From positions 62,001 through 126,000 of the forward strand of contig NW_026262744.1 of NCBI RefSeq assembly GCF_021869535.1: DNA of 64,000 bases, written 5' to 3'. The notes under the pieces were generated by a model that worked only from the letters and a program-made list of their open reading frames with translations, made no database searches and was not told the DNA's origin. This document shows positions 10,681-22,801 of this stretch, piece by piece. Source of the stretch: Mytilus californianus. Taxonomy: Eukaryota; Mollusca; Bivalvia; Mytilida; Mytilidae. The position numbers and the translations under genes are program-made. How positions within the stretch are numbered: the first letter of the stretch is position 1; the number at the start of each line of letters is the position of its first letter.

Positions 10681-12136
10681 CCAGTGACCTAGTTAACTTA
10701 AATGTACAGTAGTGTGTTTTTCAATGCACAGTTTTTGTGCATATGTATATATGTTAGTTGTATTTTTATCTTAACTGAAAAATGTGAAAAAAATAATTCA
10801 TTGTGTGATACAATAATATTAGATTGTATACACTCTGTAAGGAAAAATATATTAAATGTTGATATGAAATATTTTAATATGATTATCATGAAAACAAATG
10901 AACATGATCAAATAGTTGATCCATTGAAAGTTATTATCATCTTTTTAGTAACCAAGAATCAATTCAAAACACGTGTAAATCCCAATCTGAAGGGTTCCAG
11001 TATGATTGGTAAATTGATTAACTGTAGCTGCGTTCCACATCACTAAGTTGATGAAATCACTTCCTTGAAATATAAAATCCGTGTTAATAAATGTCTCAAT
11101 TCCTCACATACATGTACCAGGAATAACTTTAAAACTGAACAAGATCGGCCATATACATGTACATTATCTCACTAAGTTCACCTGGACACAATTAGTATCA
11201 ATTTTAAAGATTGGCATATTAAAAACACCACTATTGCCTTAGGTACCCAAAAACTGAAAATTAGTTCCTTCTATATAGTTCGTGTATTTTTTGTACAAGC
11301 TACTTCCACATCCATGGTGATTGCCACTCTAAAATACCTGAAAAGAATTGAAACATATGTAAATAAAAGTTATTTGTTTGTTCTTTTACAATATAGTTTA
11401 TATCAAACGCACACATCAATAAACAACCATTTAAGTAGGTCAATCAATGTAGTCGTCAATGTAAACATGTATCGTCTGTCAAACACAAAATATCTGCAAC
11501 TATATTTAAATGTTCAAAAATATTTTCTCTTTTTAATTTGCATTATCGTCATACATGTGACATACCTAATTAAAAACAGTATAACTACAGTTATATTCAT
11601 GCAGACCCTATTCCAAAAATCCACAAATTTCTCGGTTTTCACCGAATCTAAAAATAGATTACTCGATAAAACAATTCAGAGATCGATGGGAATCATGATA
11701 GCGTCTTTCCTGATTATTGGAAAAGTGTATAGTTATTTGAATGATATATTTGTATATTTAAATACACTTAAGCTTTGTTATTCTTATATTAGATACATAG
11801 TATTGATATGTAAACAAACAAAATTTAGCTCGAAAGTGGTTAGCAAAATCAAATCTGTTATTTATTTTATGTTACACTGTTATAATGGTCATTTCTTACA
11901 ACTATCCCTCTTTATAATGATATTTTTATTACTATATTGTGTCTTTGAAAAAAAGAAGTTAACAGTGCATTTAACCTTGTGTATATACAAACATGTAAAG
12001 AATGTAATAAGGCATGTTGTTCTAATAATAGTCTCATAAACATGTACTATTGGGTGGGTTATTACACTAATTATGAGTACCATAATTGTACAGTTACATT
12101 TAATGTATAAAAGTGAACAGTTCCTAGGTAAAAACA
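10681..12136. other. AT-rich spacer between LINE ORF1 and ORF2
   Basis: About 1.46 kb, very AT-rich, with repeated 'acatgta' words. The 241-aa frame at 11314-12039 is hydrophobic and of biased composition, with no domain and no typical start context. The spacer is long for a LINE, so part of it may be a later insertion; I could not find its edges. Confidence 0.4.
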
Positions 12137-15100
12137 ATGAGTGACAATATACATATTATATCCTTAAACTGTCAAGGTTTAGGACAGAAAGAGAAAAGAG
12201 AGAGATTATATTTGTGGAATAAACATGAAAAATGTAATATATTATTTATACAAGAATCCCATCTAATAGAGAAAAATGAACATATTATTAATAGTGAAGT
12301 AAAAGGTAAATTTTTTCATCGCTATGGAAGTTCCCAATCCAGAGGCGTTTCAATAATGATTAAAGACAGTTTAAATTATAAGCTAATAAATGAAGTTAAA
12401 GATAATGATGGGAGAATTATTTTGATCAACATTGAAGTTAACGATAACATTTTTACCTTAATAAATGTACATGCCCCCAACATTCATACTAACAGAAATA
12501 TTTTTTTTAAAAGCGTAAATAACATCATAGAAAATAATCGCTTAGGTATCTTAATTTTAGGAGGGGACATGAATGAAACCCTATTAAAGATAGATAGGAA
12601 ATCAAATAGCTCTCATAAATACTACAAACCAGTAAATAGTCTTAAACAGCTCATTAAAAAAACAAATTAATAGATTTATGGAGGGAAATAAATCCAAACA
12701 AAATTCAATTTACATGGAGAAGGAAAAACAATACGAATATAACAAGTAGAATAGACTTCTTTTTGATCAGTCCAGACATAAGGCCACACGTAATCAATTC
12801 TGATATAAGACCTGCTATGATATCACATACTGATCACCAAGCCATTTCGTTAAAAATAAGACAAAATCCCCATGGCAGAGGAAGAGGTTTCTTTAAAATA
12901 AATAATAGTATTTTAATAGATGATAATTATAAAAACCATATAAACAACCTTATTTTAAAATATAAAGAAAAGGCACGTACCAGAGATTCTAGAGAGATTT
13001 GGGATATCTTCAAATCTGAAGTAAGGGACATAACTGTAATGTATTGTAAATACAAGTCATCTGAAAAGAAAAATAAAATAAAAGATTTAGAAATGAACTT
13101 ACAAAGATTAAATAATAAAATTAATCCTTCAAAAGAAACTAAAGATGAAATAGAAAAAATTGAAAAAAATCTAGGAAATCTTTATAAAAATGAAGTTAAA
13201 GGTGCACAAGTAAGATCCAGAGTCAAATGGTTAGAAGAATGGGGAAAAAAAAAACAAAATTCTTTTAAGGTTTAGAAAAATCAAGACAAACAAAAAAAAA
13301 TATTTCGGCATTGAAAGATAAGCAAGACAAAATCATAACAGAGCCATCAGAAATTTTAAATATATAAAAATGTTACTGTGAAAATTTATATAATAGTACA
13401 AATCCAGATGTTAATAATATTAAGCAATATGTTGAAGAAACAAAAATTGATCATAAATTAACTGATAACGAGAAAAGCTCTCTAAGCGGCAACATCTCAA
13501 TAGAAGAATGCACAGAAGCCATTTTTAATATGAAGCTAAACAAATCACCAGGTATAGATGGTCTAAGTGTTGAATTCTATCGCGCATTCTGGGATAGTAT
13601 AAAAGAACTAGCTGTAGAAGTTTTCAATAAGTGTTATGAGAAAGAAGAATTAACAACATTACAAAAAATAGGAATAGTATCTTTATTGTACAAAAAAAAG
13701 GACCCACTATCCCTAGACATTTATAGACCTATAACTTTACAAAATGTAGACACCAAATTAATAGCCTATACTGTAGCCCAACAGTTAAAACCTGTTTTAT
13801 CGAAAATAATAAATAGTGATCAGAATGGATATGTAAAAAATAGGTACATTGGTTTCAATATCCGACAAATTCAAGATATCATAGATTACTCTGAAACTTT
13901 TAATATAGATGGTGCTTTATTATTTATAGATTTTTCAAAAGCTTTTGATTCGTTAGAATGGTCATTTATGTATGAAGCTCTTTTAAAATTTGGTCTCCTG
14001 CATTCCTTTATTTAAATGGGTTAAAACTTTATATAATGGTGTCAAAGGTTGTATGCTCAATAATGGGTGGATTTCTGAAACCTATAGCATCTTTCGTGGT
14101 ATTTGACAAGGGTGTCCCTTGAGTTCGATTACTTTTGTTATAGCTGTAGAGATTCTGGCATGAAGAATAAGACAAGATACAGGTATTAAAGGATTTCAAA
14201 TCAAACTTGATTCTAAAACACATAGTCTTAAAATGTCACAACTTGCAGATGATTCTACACTTTTTCTTAAATCAAAACAAGAAATAAGCCTGGCATTAAA
14301 TTTAATTGAAGAATTTGGAACTCTTTCTGGTCTTAAACTTAATAAATCAAAAACTGAAGGAATATGGCTAGGTAAATTAAAACATTCTAAAGATAAATAT
14401 GAAAACATTAGTTGGAATAAAAGCCCCATTAAAAGTTTAGGTGTATATTTAGGAACTTATTAAGTTAAATGCAATAAATTAAACACAGAAAATATTTTGA
14501 GGAAGTCAGAAAAAGCAATATCAAATTGGAAGAAAATAAAGCTTACAATGATTGGGCGAAAAACAGTAATAAAAACATTAATTATACCAAACATAACCTT
14601 TTTAGCATCAGTAACCAATTTATCGAGAGACTTTCTAACACAATTTAAAAAACTAATATTTAACTATATATGGCAAAACAAAAATGAGAATAGAGATCTA
14701 CTATATGTAATGATTATCAGGAAGGAGGTTTAAAAATGATTGATATAGATAGTTATATAACATCAATTCATATATCTTGGGTTAAAAGGTTAACAACAGA
14801 AGAATTTTCAAATTGGAAGGTTATACCTTTATATTACTTTAACAAATTTGGAGCTAACTTCGCTCAATTTAACATGAACCCTGAAAATATATATGACATA
14901 CCAAATTTAAAAAAAACTATGCCAGAATTTTATTTAGAAATATTAAAAAGTTGGTATAAAGTACATAATAGTTCCAAGATAAGCAAGGGGTTAAATTTCA
15001 AAAGTGTAAGACAGCAATTCATTTGGGGTAATCAATCAATTAAATTAAATGGTAAAAGTCTTGTTTTTCCAAACTGGATAGAAAGTGACATTTTTTTTAT

Positions 15101-15928
15101 TAATGATATCATAGATAAACAATGTAATATCTCCCAAAAATTAATCTTAAATAAATTGAAAGAAAAATCAAACTGGATAGCAGAACTTTCTAAACTAAAA
15201 TCTGCAATCAAAAAGGAATGGAAAATCATGTTAAAATCAAATCAATCAATTTCAACTAAAGTTCAAATAGACAGAAATCTTTACTTAGAAGCAAAAAACA
15301 AGGCCAAATCAATTTGCATTAAAAAATTAAAAGCTAAAGATACATATAATTATATCAAAGGTATAGAAAGTGACACACCTATTGGCTTCATAAAATGGAA
15401 ATAAATATTCAATCTAAATTCTTCAAATCATACACATGATATATTAAACTTTACATTTCACCAGTTACATGATAACAAACTAAAAATGTTTAGGTGGAAA
15501 TTGATCAATTATATATTACCATGTAAGCAACTGCTTTATCAATGGAAAATAATGAAGGATAATCAATGTCATATATGTCACCAAGTAGAAAATTATGATC
15601 ATTTTTTTAAAAAGTGTGAATTTTTACAAGAATTTTGGATTAAAGTTGGGTTACTACTTGATAAAATAAAAATAGGTACACATATTTTATCAATACTAAC
15701 TTAATACTTGGATACAAAATTCATGACAGTTCATATTTTGATATTAATGTGTTGTTAACAATTGTTGTATTTGCTGTTTACAAAAGTAATTATGCATCAG
15801 AGTTAAAACACAAGTACATAGATGTATATAGTGTTTTTAAATTAGAATTCTTAGAATGGTATGAAAATAGTATACTCTTAGAAAGAAGATGTAGTAAATC
15901 TTTGAAAGATACATTTAAATATATCTAA
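12137..15928 (+). pseudogene. L1/Tx1-like LINE ORF2 (endonuclease, RT, zinc finger), degenerate
   Basis: Starts at ATG 12137. The endonuclease spans about 12140-12900: ISLNCQGLG, FIQESHL, GGDMNE, then after a frameshift in the A-run near 12655-12662 RIDFFLIS and SHTDHQAI, which carry the usual Asn, Glu, Asp and His residues. A lysine-rich coiled linker follows to 13275, with another shift near 13250. The reverse transcriptase runs about 13440-14460: NKSPGIDGLSVEFY, LYKKKD...YRPITL, FIDFSKAFDSLEW (motif A), RG-stop-QGCPLS (motif B, TGA at about 14104), QLADDSTLF (motif C, ADD). The C-terminal region includes CHICHQVENYDHFFKKCEF near 15575, a zf-RVT-type finger, and continues after a shift near 15700 to TAA at 15926-15928. 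GCPLS plus ADD motifs and zinc-knuckle ORF1 fit the L1/Tx1 side of LINEs. At least six disablements; inactive. Confidence 0.88.
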
Positions 15929-16737
15929 TTAACCGCAATGTAATTCAATAAGAGAGGTGTGCAAGTACTCATGGTTGAGTAGTTGTGTGACAGGGAGTGT
16001 GAGTGTGCAAGTTTTGTGACCATGTTTTTGTGTAAGTATATGTGTGTGTCTCTGTTTATGTGAAAGTTAAGACATTATACTCGTAGAGCAACACTATGTG
16101 TCTCATTTATGTTTTATGTATACTGTTTCTCTGTTTACACGAAACGATTGGCAATACTTTAAACAAAGTATCAACAAAAACTCATTCTTTATCCATGTTT
16201 TTGATCATGTAAACTTACCATCAGAATGTCATCAATGATTGATATATACTCATAATGCTTCAAGTTTTCAGTATTCTGTAGCTTGTACAAGTTATCGTTA
16301 AAAAAAAACAAAACAGTTATTTCATTAAATTTAAAACTTACCAAATTAAGTTAAGAATATTCCAACACACAAGAATGAATAAAATACACGTGTTCGAGAT
16401 ACATAATAAACATCTATACCACGTGATATACAATTAAAATAAGTAGAAAAACGTAAACAGAGAGAACGTATGTTTTCCGGATTTGTGGCTATGCAGATTT
16501 TGTAAACTATATCGATTGTAATATTCTATTAACCACTTTTGAAACTTATAATAAGTTTATCTTGTGAATCCCCTGGTTCATTTGATAACTCACACAGGGA
16601 TAAACCTATTGGGATAGTTGTACCTTTTAGGGTATTTGTTAACAACCAATTGTACAATAAACTGAATAATTACTAAAAAAAAAAAAAAAACCAGGTTTAA
16701 TCTACCATTTTCTACATAAGGAAATGCTTGTACCAAA
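15929..16737. other. probable 3' untranslated region of the L1/Tx1-like LINE, then unassigned DNA
   Basis: The first ~280 bp are TG-rich ('gtgtgagtgtgcaag', 'tatatgtgtgtgtctctg') and follow the ORF2 stop directly, so they are probably its 3' UTR. I cannot place the 3' end or a target-site duplication. The remainder is AT-rich with nothing recognised. Confidence 0.4.
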
Positions 16738-16800
16738 TCGTCCTGAACATGCATGAAATATTTGCCACTGGACGTTAAGCAACCAACAATCAATCAATCA
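16738..16800 (+). mobile_element. SINE 3' tail fragment
   Basis: 'gtcctgaacatgcatgaaat' through the (CAAT) repeat; only the last ~60 bp of the SINE are present. Confidence 0.85.
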
Positions 16801-17321
16801 AAGCTTGTACCAAATCAAGAATATGACAGTTGTTATCAATTCGTTTGGTGTGTTTGAGATTAAGATTTTTTCATTTGCTTAATGACTGTCCGATCTCAAT
16901 TTTACTTATATATTTCATCTGTAATAAGCTACATGTACCAAATCTCCGTCCTCTACCTCGCTATGCATGCTGCTGACTATATAGAAATACAGAATTGGTA
17001 GCCTGATCATTTTTTTCACATAATAATTTTAAGACTTCGAAGACCAATTCTGATTCATATGTATTACACTTTTAATAACCGGAGACATTTATTTCATTAC
17101 AAACATGATTGAATTGTTTAGAAATAAATCAGTTACGGATATCAATTTTTCCAGTTACGTATATCATTGACAATTTATTTACTTCAGGTACCCATATCAT
17201 CACGATATTTTAGATGGCTGTTTTCTCCCTTTAGCGTTTGAATTATGAAAAAAACACTTACTATTTCAGTTTCAAATTTAGTTATACGTTAAAAAAGACA
17301 CGAAATACTAAAGAATAATAC
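16801..17321. other. no gene seen
   Basis: AT-rich. 'aataattttaagacttcga' at about 17021-17040 recurs at about 49108-49127 beside another SINE copy; otherwise nothing recognised. Confidence 0.4.
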
Positions 17322-17333
17322 ATTGTCATTACA

Positions 17334-17757
17334 TTGATTGATTGTTGGTTGCTTAACGTCCAGTGGCAAATATTTCATGCATATTCAGGACGAGAACAAA
17401 TTAACAATAAATACAATAGGTAGGTTCTGTAATAGAGGCGTATGGGGTTGAGGTCGGAGAAATTTAGACTGCCACGGGAAATGAGGGTATATTGGATAGG
17501 GACAGAAATTTAGCCTTGCAACAGGCCACCTACGGACCCCTCAAAGAGTTGTTGCAAGGGTTCTTAACGTGCAAAGAGCGTGGCACTCTCTTTACACGAG
17601 GCATCGGATTTAACGTCCCCATTCTGACCGGACGTGGCTGCAAATTTGTACATCCCGCACAGCCAAACGGACGCCCCACTTTGACGAGGGTTTTACCGCC
17701 GGTCGGAGGAAGACCAATGGTGACCATACTTCTATTCCCCAGTCACCCTTGGGGAAG
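17334..17757 (-). mobile_element. SINE copy B, full length, with target-site duplication
   Basis: Young-type full-length SINE, head at 17757 and tail at 17334. Perfect 12-bp direct repeats ATTGTCATTACA flank it at 17322-17333 and 17758-17769. Confidence 0.92.
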
Positions 17758-17769
17758 ATTGTCATTACA

Positions 17770-19118
17770 AAATTGACAAAAGAAAATTTAATATTGACCA
17801 GAAACATCGTCCGCCATCTTTGGATATGCAGTTACGGAGATCACATTTACCCCAGTGAAAGTCATTCAAAAAATAATTCACAAATGGCGACCTTGATTGA
17901 CATGGTAATATATCCTGGGGCATATGACAAGTCTTCTTAACAAATGTTCCGAACGTATTCAAATTCCATAGGTGGAATGCCCAAATAAGGTGAATATGGG
18001 CGTTAACAATCATAAGATACACCTTGATTAAAAGCAACGTGAAGTGGAAATTTTATAGAAGAAATAAATTTTAAATTATAAACGGTAAATCGACGAGCAT
18101 ACAAGACAAGAACAGACAGATCTGGTATAAATGATTATGAGGATTACGATTTTTCTTTATCCTGAAGTTGTAATGTCATTCCTTAAAACAAACTAAGAGG
18201 ACTAGTATAAAAAATTGTAAAATCTAGTACTGTCTTAACGACATACGACAAGTCTGAAATAAGCCGCTTGGAAAGACAACATTGAAATTAGTAATTGCTA
18301 AGAATGGCAAAATTTACGACGAGATGTTTATTGTTGTACAGGAAACATATCGGTCTTTTGATGTTGTCCCATCAACATAAAATTTTATAAATTACAATGA
18401 ATCTATAAAGTTTGCTTTGAGATCAGAATATTGTCGTAAAAATAGCTAAAAATAATGCGTTACAGAATAAGAAAGAATCGGGGAAACGCTAAGAATTTTG
18501 CGTCATTTTTTCAGACCTTCAGCGGCTCTCAGACCCCTCGCCGAAAATTCGTCGAAGATTTCAATAATTAAAAAAGAATATTTTTTTGTACTTGAGCATG
18601 TTATGTTATGGTTATTATTTTTATTTATTTATCATCATTTGTTTTTATTTAGAAAAATGTGGTATGAAAAAAGGTGCCATATAAAGCTATGTCTTTGATT
18701 CAAATAAATTTCTGTGTGAGTGGTTTGCCACAGGGAATAACATTTAAAGAACCAGGCAGCTACTCAACTTTTGTAATGGAAAATATAAGCAAAAAAGACC
18801 ATTATATACATGTTGCAAAAATGTAATTTGTTTGTTGTTTTTTTCTCGAAAAGATGGCTTGCAAACATAAATTGAATGACAAAATACAGGCCAAATTGGA
18901 ATTTTCTTATTAACTATACAAGTCATTCGAGAAATATTTTGAGAGATTATACTTCTATAACGTTAAATTCTTTCATAAACTGCTTTTGCTTTTATTTTGT
19001 GTAATTTAATCCTAACCAGGATATATCATATACCATATCCATAGCTGAAAATATTCCTTAAATGACTTGCATAGTTAGATAAAGCTTCCAAGCATTTAAC
19101 ACTGCATGGTTTCATAGT
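17770..19118. other. no gene seen
   Basis: Non-coding AT-rich DNA. The short frames at 17749-17940, 18498-18698 and 18744-18926 show no domain or codon signal. 'ccttcagcggctc' near 18518 recurs inverted near 35634. Confidence 0.4.
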
Positions 19119-19119
19119 T

Positions 19120-19157
19120 TGCCACCCTCCAAACAAAATATCATCGCAACAGAGAAA
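19120..19157 (+). repeat. short match to the 5' region of the I/Nimb-like LINE
   Basis: 38 bp ('gccaccctccaaac...gagaaat') match 54171-54208 in the LINE 5' region at 32 of 38 positions by hand count. It may be a remnant of a related LINE 5' end; the following frame (to 19367) is glycine-rich near its end and not otherwise recognisable. Confidence 0.35.
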
Positions 19158-19367
19158 TATAGCTCCCATGGCCCCTTGAAAACTTTATGCAGGAACAGGC
19201 AGTTCTATAAGCCAAGTGATTCTATGGTTTCTGTGATAGACAACTTAGTTCCTGCTGGAACAGAAAGGGGAAAGTTGTGGTTCCCAGCAGAAGGTTCAAG
19301 AGGAAAAGGTGGAGGAGGTTGTTTCACAACAACCGACAAAAACAGTTGCTCCGCAACAGGAGAATGA

Positions 19368-20535
19368 AGTGGTTGTCTCGACATTATTCTATTAGTTGCA
19401 AATAAAAACGTGATGCAATGGAGACACAAGTTGAACTACAAGTCATAGACAAAGAATTCAACACAGAATCAAATTAAATTCAAAGCAATCATGGATCCTC
19501 AATATATAGAAATTATATCTCAATAATTAAACTTCTGAATATTGACACAGAAAAGATGAATTAAATTGAACATAAATTATTTGTTTACAAAATATAAAAA
19601 AAAAATGTTTTATTTTTTATATGTTACAGATACAAAAATATATATATATTTTCAGTACAAAATTAAAAATGGAAATTTACAATACCAAGTCTGGAAAGAG
19701 CAGATTCAGGGAAATAAGAATCCCAAGTCTCGAGAGATCTGATGAAGGGAAATTCACCCGTGTAATAGAGAAAACACATGGTAAATTGAATTTTACCTTC
19801 AAATTTGAGGTGCTACGATGTAAGGATGTGAAATTTGAATGAATACATTTTAATCAGAAGTAAAATAGCAGTATTTTCTGGAATCTAGGTAATCCTATTT
19901 TTTTTTAATTGATGTTTGACACTTTGATTACTACTGATGTTGATGTTGTCAATTACATAACACATTCCATCAATGTTGTACTAGTATTTAATTACTGCTT
20001 GGTTTTGGTTATAATTTATTTATTTATGAATGGAATGCACATTTATACCCTTAGGGGTTGAAGGCATATAAACAATACAATACAAATATGTACACAATGA
20101 TCTGGAAGCATCATCTTGACCAGTGTATATAGTAGTGATCCTAGTAGAATAATCTACTTGTTAAATCGGTGATGGTGGGATTGGACCAAAGGTTATCTTT
20201 TTAGGGTCATATGCTATAATCCCAGGTACCTAATTCTCTCTATTTCCAAATTGTTGTAATTGTGTATCATTAATTCCGTAGAGGCGTTCAGAAATCGCGA
20301 TTGTTGCCGTATTTCAGGCAATAACCACGCCTCTGATAAACTTCATCGGCTATTTTACCGCCACTGCGAAACTGGACCTTTCAATAATAATTAAGCTCGT
20401 CAAATTCTAAGATTTTAAGATTTGGTGGAATCGATCTTACCATGCACGACCACATGTATATGAAAATAATTTTGTTGTCATCGGTACATTCAAATTAACG
20501 ACTTTCGATAAATAAAATACCATATAGATACCAGG
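19368..20535. other. no gene seen; one small imperfect hairpin
   Basis: AT-rich. At about 20281-20334 'gaggcgt' and 'acgcctc' with an inner 'ttgcc/ggcaa' pair form an imperfect hairpin. No coding signal. Confidence 0.4.
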
Positions 20536-20539
20536 GACA

Positions 20540-20745
20540 CTTTATGTACCAGGGCTTACAGGCTCCAAAACCTAAAGGGTCCCAATTCACCATGTAAAAC
20601 TCTGCTTCCTTTTTTGTCACTCCGTTTTCTCTTCTGGGGAAACAGCTTTTGCCTTTTCCCTCTTTCTCTTTCTATTCAAACGTTCCCGTTGTTGAGATGT
20701 AAATTTAAACGGTGATAAGCTGTGAGGTTTTTTACCTGTTGTAAC
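20540..20745 (-). pseudogene. possible coding relic, basic region
   Basis: On the minus strand, after a plausible acceptor (ttatgttacaacag), one frame gives SPFKFTSQQRERLNRKRKREK...VSPEEKTE with a stop, then continues in a protein-like way. The strongly basic, Arg/Lys/Glu-rich composition stands out in AT-rich non-coding DNA. I do not recognise a family; this may be chance. Confidence 0.22.
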
Positions 20746-21070
20746 ATAACAACATAATAGATAAAAGATAATTTATGAATGAAGCCGAGTTATTGAGTCA
20801 CATAAATCTAATAAGTACCACAGAGCAGAGCGAGTCGAAACAAGTAGTTGGAATATTTTATTTCAAAAAATTCATATGAATCGTGAGAAACATGTGATTT
20901 AATATATATTATATATATCTTTACTTGAACTACATTGTTATCTATTATCAACCGGAAATTCATTTTTTTTGGGTATGACATAAGTGTATTATGTACCGAG
21001 ACTGATACACAATTTTGAGTAATAACCAACATTTATTTATTTTTGTTCTTATTTCATATTGAACAAGATT

Positions 21071-21187
21071 AGGACTGCCACTGGAAAATGAGGGTATATT
21101 GGATATGACCACAAAATTTGCATTGCAACAGGCCACCTATGGACCCCTCAAAGAGTTGTTGCAAGGGTTCTTAACGTGCAAAGAGCA
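21071..21187 (-). mobile_element. SINE internal fragment, older subfamily
   Basis: 117 bp of the SINE middle ('actgccactggaaaatgagg' to 'cttaacgtgcaaagagc'), lacking both head and tail. Confidence 0.85.
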
Positions 21188-21405
21188 TCTCAGATGGTAG
21201 GATTTTCGCATATCAATTGAAAGTCCATAAAGCGTACACTTCAAACATCAAATTGACGTCCACAAAAAACGAGTTGGGTGGGGTCATAAAGTGTAAAGAG
21301 CGAAAAGTTTCAAAAGGTATTCTTGTCATATATCAATCGGAAGGTCGTGCAAAGTACATTACGAAAACATCAATTTTATAAGAAAGACCTTTTTCATAAT
21401 TTCAG

Positions 21406-21655
21406 GAAAAAAGTATAAACGCAAAGATTTTAAAAAAGAATACGTACACAAATATTACCTTGATAATCATATTACAGCACCGGGAGAGTTTTGTTCGTGT
21501 GAAAAATGCAATCAAAAATTTTCTAACCAAACGTCCGTGATGAGACACATTGATGTCGTTCACAGTCACGAAGAATCGTGTGTGAGCTATGCACCGTGTC
21601 TTTTAAATATAGAGCAAATTTAAAATTGACACAGGAAAACAAAATATCAGTAATG
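21406..21655 (+). pseudogene. C2H2 zinc-finger coding relic
   Basis: After an acceptor-like 'cataatttcag' one frame reads KRKDFKKEYVHKYYLDNH, resembling the second half of a finger. It is followed by a complete C2H2 finger, CEKCNQKFSNQTSVMRH plus IDVVH (C-x2-C-x12-H-x4-H). A two-base shift in 'gtgtgtg' near 21580 then restores the start of a further finger, CELCTVSFKYRANLKL. The fragment ends in stops. At least one frameshift makes it a pseudogene. C2H2 arrays bind DNA or RNA; the target cannot be told from this. It may have been part of a transposon-borne or host gene. Confidence 0.55.
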
Positions 21656-21940
21656 TGATAAATACAATGAAACTATCTAACTATATACTTGCTCTGTATG
21701 CCAGTATTTCCACCTTCCAGAAGAGACTGAAGTTGAATGAACAAATATCATAGCAACTAGAAAATCATTTTTCTAGCCGGATTCAATCGTACTCATTAAT
21801 TATTTAATTTCCTCAGTTTATTCAACTTCATTATTTTTATTTGATATTGATTTTACATGTTGTACTCTTCAAGTAAAGAGAGTGCAAGTTTTTGATTGAG
21901 AATTGGTGGTGGTGTATAAAACGACATCGTCTAACCACAC

Positions 21941-22560
21941 ATGCTTGAACTTAAACTTACAAGTTTTGAAAAACAACTTTATGGCAGCAAACAGCACTGT
22001 TACAAGTTGGTATCAGCACTCATAAAGGAAGTCAATACTGTTTCGATGCAAGTGCGTCTGGTAGAGAAGCCGAGCCTTGCCCGTTGCCAACGTACCAAGG
22101 GAAAGTGGTCACAGGAACGCCTTTCTTCACTCTGGTACTAGCTGCAAGATGGTACCATCACAACCTTCTTCTTACTTCGTGCTGTCTGGCACATGCAAGA
22201 TATTCTTGTGCCAGAGCCAGACGAAGACACCGACATATTCATTTAACATCCAGTGAACTGTATTACTTGCATTGTGTTAGTACATGCGCGTCTTCATCAA
22301 TAATGTGTTCATCACATTAATTTTTTAAATGTTGAATTTTAGTATTATTTATACAAGGTATAGTTGTTATCCTTGCCCCAAGGGTAAAAAATAAGGCAAA
22401 TGAGTACTGTTTATACAGATGCCCAGATACCGGTGAAACAATGGTGCAATGCGACCAATGAAAAGAGTGGTTTCACCTTATCTGTGTAGATTTATCAGTA
22501 GAGGAGGTAGACATAATAGATATATATATATATGTTTGCCCAAACTGTAAACTTATAAAT
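21941..22560 (+). pseudogene. PHD-finger protein relic
   Basis: The 5' part (21941-22246) encodes a helical region (KLTSFEKQLYGSKQHCYKL ... KGKWSQERLSSLWY), a TAG, then a continuation ending in an acidic PEPDEDTD. From about 22397 a PHD-type zinc finger is readable: YCLYRCPDTGETMVQCDQ, then TGA where the fourth cysteine is expected, then KEWFHLICVDLS. A TA dinucleotide run (22519-22533) shifts the frame before VCPNCK. The Cys/His spacing and the WFH-x2-C signature identify the PHD class, which usually reads histone H3 tails. One key cysteine is replaced by a stop, so the gene is dead. The two parts may be joined directly or across an intron. Confidence 0.55.
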
Positions 22561-22644
22561 AAGCCACTTCCTGTCCCAGATAGGGGTGGAGAGCCAAGTG
22601 TACAATAAGTCACCATTATTAACCTTTCCCTTTTATCTTTTCAG

Positions 22645-22801
22645 TATGGCAAGTTATTCAGAAGGGAAGGTTGATGGAAACAACAACATGAAGAAAGAAT
22701 CAGTTGTTGAGAAACCCAGTATGAGTAGAGGCATGACGGTGGAAAGGGGAGGTGAGACGTACTATAAAGATGTCCTTGGTATATCTAAACAGTCAGAATA
22801 G
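22645..22801 (+). CDS. possible exon with truncated DnaJ-type J-domain start
   Basis: A strong acceptor (cccttttatcttttcag, ending 22644) precedes ATG 22646. The 51-residue frame is polar and ends with ETYYKDVLGISKQSE before TAG at 22799-22801. TYY-DVLGIS is the usual opening of a J-domain, although a lysine is inserted and the rest of the domain, including HPD, is absent. It may be a first exon with an unrecognised donor (a GT lies inside 'cttggtatat'), or a decayed copy. Confidence 0.32.

Noticed and set aside
11314..12039. 241-aa open frame in the LINE inter-ORF spacer
   Set aside because: Strong hydrophobic and Ile/Tyr/Leu bias expected from AT-rich DNA, no domain, and located between ORF1 and ORF2 of a decayed element.
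17021..17040. 'aataattttaagacttcga' shared with 49108-49127, possibly a target-site relation between SINE loci
   Set aside because: The two places are not at equivalent positions relative to the SINE copies; more likely a short dispersed repeat.
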